Assembly (NCBI GenBank): GCA_002862265.1
Contig: PKCQ01000693.1
Span: 1 to 11,437 of the forward strand
Direction of reading: 5' to 3'
Length of the DNA: 11,437 nucleotides
Source of the DNA: Planctomycetaceae bacterium
Lineage (GTDB): Bacteria; Planctomycetota; Planctomycetia; Pirellulales; Pirellulaceae
The notes below the pieces were generated by a model. That model saw only the letters and a program-made list of their open reading frames with translations. It was not told where the DNA came from and did no database searches. Shown in pieces: positions 7,019 through 11,437 of this stretch (its first letter is position 1; each line of letters starts with the position of its first letter). The position numbers and the translations under genes were made by a program.

Positions 7019-7351
7019 TCAGGTGATCCAGACTGGCTCGCAAAACTTCGACAAGCTGCCCGTTATCATCCTACGAAGAACGGAAAACTAGAGAGCCACT
7101 ATCTGAACGGGCGAAGCAGCGTTCCATTCTTGATCGATTCTTGCTCCGAAAAAGCACAGCTAACTTTCGCGGAGCCACCATTGCTGAAACTCCACCATTG
7201 CCGAAACTCAGATCTGGCCTGCTAAGGATACTCGTCTATCAGGAACGACGAACGCGATTTCAGTACCTTACAAAAATTCTCATAGGATTTTGAATATTGG
7301 TGAGATTTCCAGGCGTAGCATCAAGAAACGGCTTTCGGCGGGGTGCCAAAC
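7019..7351. other. Non-coding region between NrtS-like and propeller genes
   Basis: No convincing gene. A plus-strand frame at 6881-7225 is arginine-rich and lacks any recognisable pattern; it is antisense to the NrtS-like gene. The only structure I see is the 17-nt tandem duplication at 7175-7208. No clear terminator follows the propeller gene, and no clear promoter precedes the NrtS-like gene. Confidence 0.5.
7175..7208. repeat. Tandem 17-nt duplication
   Basis: CCACCATTGCTGAAACT (7175-7191) is followed immediately by CCACCATTGCCGAAACT (7192-7208), with one T/C difference. It is non-coding and looks like a recent slippage duplication or paired binding sites. Confidence 0.8.
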
Positions 7352-9040
7352 CTACTCAAGAGGAAGCCGAAACGCCGCGGCTTCCTGGTAGTTTCGCACC
7401 ACGAGCACATCTCCGGCAAGAGCGAGGTGATTCCAAGTCTTTCCATCCAGAGCTTGAAACTTGCCGAGAACCCTATGCTTCTCCGGATCGGCTCCCACCA
7501 AAACGACTTCGCGAGACTCTGCAAGCAAAAGGATCTTGTCGCCGACCAACAGTAGCTGACCATGGCCATAGCGTCCTCGCTTCCAGAGTCGCTTTCCGGT
7601 TTTCAGGTTCAGACAAGTCATAATGCCGCTGTCGAGCCCATAGATCGCACCTTCGTGAACGACAAAGTTTGACATTTTGGAACGAAGGCGAATACTCTTC
7701 CACTCAGTCTCTACTTCCCAACACTCCGGTCCAAAGGATGGAATCCTTCTAGCGTCTGCAGTCGCATTTGCCTTTAGGCTTATCTTCAAGCTGACGATGC
7801 CTTTCCCATAGCCCGACGAAATCAGTATTCTGGACTGACTTGGATTCTCCGTTGGCAGGACCACAGGCTGCGCCACGTTTACTCGCTGCAATTCGCCTTG
7901 AGTAACCCAGGGCGTCAACCATTGCTCTTGCCCCGTCGCCGCGTCGTAGGTCCTAAGACCAGCTCCGTTGAAACTCAGTAAGAGCTGCTGCCCAATAACG
8001 CTTGATAACATCGGTGAAGCATAGGCCCCTCGATCCGAGCCACTGCGCCAGAGCTCCTCGCCTGAAAAGCTATCGAAGGCGATCAGCGCTGAGTTCTCGC
8101 CGCCAGGTGTGACGAAGACCTTCCCTTCGTAGACCAAAGGAGACCCCGACATTCCCCAAAGTAGATTGTCGCGTTCCGGGTCAGTAAGACACTCTTTCTT
8201 CCACAGCAACCGACCGTCTGCCAGGTCACAGCACGTCAGCAGCCCATCGGCCCCCATCGAGTAGACTCTTGAGTCTGCGATAGCTGGGGTCGAGCGAGGT
8301 CCGTCACCATGCTCGTCCTCGAAGCGACGCGGCTGTTGACTAACCCATAGTTCTTCACCGGTTTCCAAGTGGTAACACACGATGCACTCAAACGCACCTC
8401 TCTGCTCCAGGTCGATCGCAAGCTTACCTTGAACAGCAAAGCTGGACCAGCCGATACCTACAGGATGACGCCACAACAGTTGCGGCTGGATGGTATCCCA
8501 AACCGCGAGTGACGTCTCCGCGATAGCACCGTCGCGACTAGGCCCCAGAAAGCCTGGAAAATCAGCTGCTGAAGGTTGCTGTAGTTCGGACAATTCGACG
8601 TCGGCTGTACGGGACTTAGCCTTGCGACTGACGAAATAGTCTTGCACTCGCTCCTCAGCACTCGGTGTCCACGACCAAGCGAGTTTCGGCACCATGTTTC
8701 CATAGAAGCTCTCGACCCGGACTAGCTTCGCGACTACGCAAAAGATAACCAAGCTGCCTAAGCTGACCATCAGAACTGTTTGAATGCGGGGGCGGAAGTA
8801 AGCGATCGTCACAGTCGCTAATACCGCCAGTACTCCAATCAGAGCGAGCCAAGGTCTCAGGCCATCTAGTCCAAGATAAAACGCCTGAGTGTCGATGCTT
8901 CGCAGAATGTTGACTGCGGTCACAATCAGTGACAGAGCAAATCCAAGTCCCACTGGCATCGCAAACAACACCCAAGGAGAACACTTCTCGATCTCAGGCA
9001 ATGAACTGGCTTCAGGTCTTGTTGTTTGATCAGCTGACAT
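7352..9040 (-). CDS. Membrane-anchored PQQ-like beta-propeller protein
   Basis: 562 residues from ATG 9038-9040 to TAG at 7352. Three predicted membrane helices lie near residues 23-45 (WVLFAMPVGLGFALSLIV), 62-81 and 88-105. A linker follows, then FPGFLGPSRDG (161-171), a motif common at the start of planctomycete PQQ-type propellers. The rest is a beta-propeller of PQQ/BamB-like repeats, seen in blades such as CYHLETGEELW, CCDLADGRLLWK, AFDSFSGEELWR, TYDAATGQEQW and CLNLKTGKRLWK. The family includes quinoprotein dehydrogenases and protein-binding scaffolds. I see no convincing evidence that this one binds PQQ or is catalytic, so a binding or scaffolding role is as likely. The propeller would face the periplasm. 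There is no Shine-Dalgarno sequence, and neighbours give no functional clue. Confidence 0.85.
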   Translation of the reverse strand: MSADQTTRPEASSLPEIEKCSPWVLFAMPVGLGFALSLIVTAVNILRSIDTQAFYLGLDGLRPWLALIGVLAVLATVTIAYFRPRIQTVLMVSLGSLVIFCVVAKLVRVESFYGNMVPKLAWSWTPSAEERVQDYFVSRKAKSRTADVELSELQQPSAADFPGFLGPSRDGAIAETSLAVWDTIQPQLLWRHPVGIGWSSFAVQGKLAIDLEQRGAFECIVCYHLETGEELWVSQQPRRFEDEHGDGPRSTPAIADSRVYSMGADGLLTCCDLADGRLLWKKECLTDPERDNLLWGMSGSPLVYEGKVFVTPGGENSALIAFDSFSGEELWRSGSDRGAYASPMLSSVIGQQLLLSFNGAGLRTYDAATGQEQWLTPWVTQGELQRVNVAQPVVLPTENPSQSRILISSGYGKGIVSLKISLKANATADARRIPSFGPECWEVETEWKSIRLRSKMSNFVVHEGAIYGLDSGIMTCLNLKTGKRLWKRGRYGHGQLLLVGDKILLLAESREVVLVGADPEKHRVLGKFQALDGKTWNHLALAGDVLVVRNYQEAAAFRLPLE

Positions 9041-9429
9041 ATTTGCAGGCCCTGGCCGTTCTTTAGGTTACCGTTTGAGAGCCTAGTCGGCAGTGGCTCC
9101 GGAAGTAAGTTTAGGATGCCAGTGTGTCAGTGGTTGGTTGAGACGCGAAGCGACTACTGCGGCAAGCCTGGAGCAAGCTTAAAAGTGGCAGATCGATCCA
9201 CTTATTCCAATTGCAGCTTGAGCCAGACACAAGTCACAGACTGCGTTGCATTGCAGGGTCGAAATCCGGGTATGGCGATCTTTCCATCCGACTCTCTGCG
9301 TCCACCCGCAATTATGCTGAAAGAGTCCCTTTGAGTGACAAGTACTTTTTTGGCACCCTACGTTTAAATAAATATAGTTCCATCGCACGGACCGAATCTT
9401 TTGTTTGAAGGTGCCACGGAGAGAATCAA
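9041..9429. other. Divergent intergenic region between propeller and pilin genes
   Basis: No gene is supported; the short frames overlap on both strands without recognisable features. The region contains the pilin promoter (9350-9378), its ribosome binding site, and a 6-base inverted repeat AAGTGG/CCACTT at 9183-9188 and 9198-9203 with a 9-base centre, a possible operator. I could not identify a convincing promoter for the propeller gene. Confidence 0.5.
9350..9378 (+). promoter_or_regulatory. Sigma-70-type promoter for the Flp pilin gene
   Basis: TTGGCA (9350-9355) and TATAGT (9373-9378) each match the consensus at five of six positions and are separated by exactly 17 bases. Transcription would begin near 9385, giving a leader of about 45 bases to the pilin ATG at 9430. 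TTGGCAC also resembles half of a sigma-54 site, but the GC of the -12 element is absent. Confidence 0.6.
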
Positions 9430-9603
9430 ATGTGCAGAGCAATTCGCTGTTTAATTCAGGATGAATCAGGGCCAACAGCTATAGAATATGCTGTCATGCT
9501 TGCCTTGATCGTTGGCGTTTGCATCGGCTCGGTCACTCTTCTTTCCAATAACACTCGTGACAGCCTGGACAGCTCAGCCGACGCTATCTCAGCGGCAATG
9601 TAA
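9430..9603 (+). CDS. flp: Flp/Fap-type pilin subunit
   Basis: 57 residues, beginning MCRAIRCLIQDESG, then PTAIEYAVMLALIVGVCIGS. This is the class III (type IVb, Flp) prepilin plan: a short basic leader ending in glycine (G14), a new N-terminus at P15, glutamate at mature position 5 (E19) followed by tyrosine, then a hydrophobic helix. Flp pilins are cleaved by a TadV-type peptidase and assembled by the Tad secretion machinery into adhesive fibres. The start is supported by GGAGAG at 9418-9423, six bases before the ATG, unusually clear for this window. A strong promoter precedes it and a terminator follows, so it forms a single-gene transcript. No tad genes are in the window, so this is an orphan pilin that would rely on machinery encoded elsewhere. 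Confidence 0.88.
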   Translation: MCRAIRCLIQDESGPTAIEYAVMLALIVGVCIGSVTLLSNNTRDSLDSSADAISAAM

Positions 9604-9671
9604 TTTCGATCCGCAGCCAAATGTAACAGGTAGCTTAGCTGCGAAAACGAAAAGTACACTCGAAAACAAAT

Positions 9672-9709
9672 AAAAAAGGCACTCCAATCTGGAGTGCCTT
9701 AATTTTTTT
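9672..9709. terminator. Bidirectional Rho-independent terminator
   Basis: AAGGCACTCC (9676-9685) and GGAGTGCCTT (9691-9700) form a perfect 10-base stem with a five-base loop AATCT. A run of six A (9672-9677) flanks the left and seven T (9703-9709) the right, so it can end transcripts from both sides: the pilin on the plus strand and the dockerin protein (stop at 9735) on the minus strand. Confidence 0.93.
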
Positions 9710-9734
9710 AGGGCTTGCTGTTGGGTTTAGCCGA

Positions 9735-11437
9735 CTAGCTGTTCCAGTTCTCGTTGACTGATGGAGCGAGTTCGTCCAACAAGAGATCTAGATCCTCGTC
9801 TTCGCTATCATCAGCGAGAACGTCAGTCAGTGGAGAGGGGCCGTAGACGGTCGAGGTATTTCGAGCACTGATGCGCCCATCTTCGTCTTTTTCAATCAAG
9901 ACCTCAACGACTTCACGATCTACCGTGTCACCTGTGATCGGAGCACTCAGAGCCGACAAGTCGATGAAAGCTGCTTCACCTTCACCGCTGGCTCGGTTTC
10001 CTGCCTGCCTATTCAACTCATTGATCACCATCAATGGATCAATCGGGGTAGCCTCAGTATCTCCACTCACATCATAGGCGAATTGAGGACGGCCCATGCC
10101 TTCGCCGGCAGCCAGGTCATTTAGCCAACGAATTCCCAAGAGGACATCAAGGGCGGTGACGAAACCATCCAAATTCACATCGAAGCGATTGAATGGATTC
10201 TGCCAGTGTTCGCCTTCTCCGCCGCCACCACCTGGTGCAACGATTGCAACAGTATCAAATCCGTAGCCAATTCGATCAAACGGCACAGCTGTAGGTGGCT
10301 CGAAGGTCAAAGTGTCGTGCAGAGGTGTGATATCAGCTGGATCCGCAATGAACTCAGCAGTACCAATGTTGTTTGCCGTCATCGTGATCACGAAGAGCAA
10401 CTGTTCACCGAGTCCGAGAGGCTGATTGCCATTCTCGACTTGAACAGCTCCGATCTCGTTGATGACGCCATCAGTACGGATATCACCTTCACGGACTCGC
10501 TGGTAATTCGGTCCAAACTGAACTTCAAATCCTAAATTAGGATCATTGGTCTGGCTTGCTACCGGACTGACCAAGCCTCTGTTGTAAAGGACATCTTCGT
10601 ACGCTGCGAAAATACCGCGATCAAGCCCGAAGCCTCGCAAGTCCTCGACGAATCCACGCACCTGGAACTGACTTCCAAGTTCTACCTGATCGATGGGCTG
10701 ACCATTGACGTCCGTGACTGCAATCCGTAGTGCGACAATATCGTCGGCCGCCGCGTCGCCGACATCAACCGTAACCGTCGCTGACGCCCTGCGTTGCGCC
10801 GCATCTACAATCGTGTAAACGAATTGATCTGTACCTTCGAAACCAGCGGTCGGAGTGTAGAGAATTCGATCGCCGTCAACACTTGTCGTACCGAAAGAAC
10901 CATTGGTGACGCTGTCGATTGAGATAGTGCCAGTGGAACCAGGCAAATCATTGTCTAGTACATTGATCGGGAATGACGCCGAGTTTAACGGGACGTTGCC
11001 AATTGGCGAATCATCAACGGCTACCGGGAATTCGACTCCGTCTCCAACTATCTCCAGCGACGCTCCGACGTAGCGAATTCGCTCGATCGGTACAGCACTG
11101 CCAGGTGTATCAAACAACAGCGTGTCAGAGTTGGGGAAGTTGTCTGCTGGGTTTGGAATGAAGTCGGCGATTCCAGGAGATTGAGCTGTAAAGTTCACCG
11201 ACGCAAAGAGTAAAGGATCACTCTCTGACATGGTTGGCCGGCTACTGAATGCTCCAAACTCGTTGATGATCCCAGGGATAGTCGCATCACCCGTCTGTCC
11301 ATTCACATAGTCATTAAAGAATGATGTCTGGAAGTTGAACGCGGCATTCGGATCCGTATTTGGCACGGTCCCAACTAGCTGCAAGCTATAGAGCAAGTCA
11401 GTGTACACCGCAAAGACGCCAGCGGCGACACCAGGAC
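9735..11437 (-). CDS. C-terminal part of a large secreted dockerin protein with repeat modules
   Basis: The frame stays open to the window edge, so the N-terminus is missing; 566 residues are visible. In what follows, residue 1 is the valine encoded by the GTG at 11406-11408. The window edge to about residue 123, and residues about 262-392, are two copies of one module (VFAVYTDLLYS versus IFAAYEDVLYN; IINEFGAF versus VINEIGAV; TAQSPGIADFIPNPAD versus TANNIGTAEFIADPAD). Between them, residues 128-217 form a tandem-cadherin/VCBS-like domain (VAVDDSP, VLDNDL, YTPTAGFEGTDQFVYTI). After a glycine linker (393-397) comes a dockerin, residues 403-468, with two calcium loops: D410, N412, D414, D421 and D446, S448, D450, D457. 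The acidic tail ends in NENWNS. The modules may be cohesin-like beta-sandwiches, an inference. A surface adhesin or matrix protein is likely. No catalytic domain is visible. Confidence 0.85.
   Translation of the reverse strand, partial: PGVAAGVFAVYTDLLYSLQLVGTVPNTDPNAAFNFQTSFFNDYVNGQTGDATIPGIINEFGAFSSRPTMSESDPLLFASVNFTAQSPGIADFIPNPADNFPNSDTLLFDTPGSAVPIERIRYVGASLEIVGDGVEFPVAVDDSPIGNVPLNSASFPINVLDNDLPGSTGTISIDSVTNGSFGTTSVDGDRILYTPTAGFEGTDQFVYTIVDAAQRRASATVTVDVGDAAADDIVALRIAVTDVNGQPIDQVELGSQFQVRGFVEDLRGFGLDRGIFAAYEDVLYNRGLVSPVASQTNDPNLGFEVQFGPNYQRVREGDIRTDGVINEIGAVQVENGNQPLGLGEQLLFVITMTANNIGTAEFIADPADITPLHDTLTFEPPTAVPFDRIGYGFDTVAIVAPGGGGGEGEHWQNPFNRFDVNLDGFVTALDVLLGIRWLNDLAAGEGMGRPQFAYDVSGDTEATPIDPLMVINELNRQAGNRASGEGEAAFIDLSALSAPITGDTVDREVVEVLIEKDEDGRISARNTSTVYGPSPLTDVLADDSEDEDLDLLLDELAPSVNENWNS
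10005..10205 (-). other. Dockerin type I domain within the large secreted protein
   Basis: Two F-hand calcium loops: FDVNLDGFVTALDVLLGI, with ligands at loop positions 1, 3, 5 and 12 (Asp, Asn, Asp, Asp), and YDVSGDTEATPIDPLMVI, with Asp, Ser, Asp, Asp. The second loop has Thr in place of the usual Gly at position 6. About 15 residues including GEGMGRPQFA separate the two halves. This form is common at the C-termini of planctomycete secreted proteins. Confidence 0.85.

Noticed and set aside
6881..7225. Plus-strand frame of 114 codons
   Set aside because: Its arginine run comes from the AAG triplet repeat and it is antisense to the NrtS-like gene, which has recognisable motifs. No family pattern is visible.
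9350..9370. Sigma-54 promoter for the pilin (TTGGCAC)
   Set aside because: The -24-like half is present but the essential GC of the -12 half is missing. The 17-base-spaced sigma-70 pair explains the site better.
9179..9475. Minus-strand frame of 98 codons overlapping the pilin
   Set aside because: It runs antisense through the pilin promoter and start and has no recognisable features.

Overview
The window looks like a piece of a planctomycete chromosome, most likely from a Pirellulaceae (Rhodopirellula-like) bacterium. This is inferred from gene content. It holds a tyrosine-kinase-like protein kinase, a kelch mutarotase fused to a sodium:solute symporter, a PQQ-type beta-propeller with membrane helices, an orphan Flp pilin with an 'ESG-PTAIEYAVMLALIV' N-terminus, and a large secreted protein ending in a dockerin. 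Most starts lack a clear Shine-Dalgarno sequence. All recognisable genes are on the minus strand except the pilin.

Layout, left to right. (1) 1-228 (or 1-333), minus: N-terminal part of a protein kinase, cut by the window edge. (2) About 349-810: a segment that explains the abnormal end of the next gene. It has a 12-nt direct repeat and a 38-codon minus ORF, and may be an inserted or recombined element. (3) 541-2703, minus: secreted kelch/mutarotase domain fused to a sodium:solute symporter. The symporter stops after about seven helices and continues into 89 unrelated residues, so the transporter is probably inactive. (4) 2839-4746, minus: secreted protein with two esterase modules (alpha/beta hydrolase, then SGNH) and a C-terminal beta-sandwich. 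Genes 3 and 4 look like one transcription unit, starting at a TATAAT-type promoter at 4809-4839, for de-esterifying and importing a sugar, possibly a sialic acid. (5) 4747-5320: non-coding, with a palindrome at 4974-4989. (6) 5321-6573, minus: PiT phosphate transporter split by a one-base frameshift in a G run. (7) 6782-7018, minus: 78-residue membrane protein resembling the nitrate/nitrite transporter NrtS. (8) 7352-9040, minus: membrane-anchored PQQ-like beta-propeller. (9) 9430-9603, plus: a 57-residue Flp-type pilin with a good promoter and ribosome binding site. It converges on (10) 9735-11437, minus: the C-terminal part of a large secreted protein with two copies of a repeat module, a tandem-cadherin-like domain and a dockerin. 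A bidirectional terminator at 9672-9709 separates them.

Two of the genes (symporter and PiT) are visibly damaged. That suggests either active decay at this locus or, for PiT, a sequencing error in a homopolymer. The most rewarding items are the truncated mutarotase-symporter with its foreign tail, its pairing with a double esterase, the unlisted Flp pilin and the NrtS-like small protein. I see no rRNA, tRNA or CRISPR array, and no clear complete insertion sequence.
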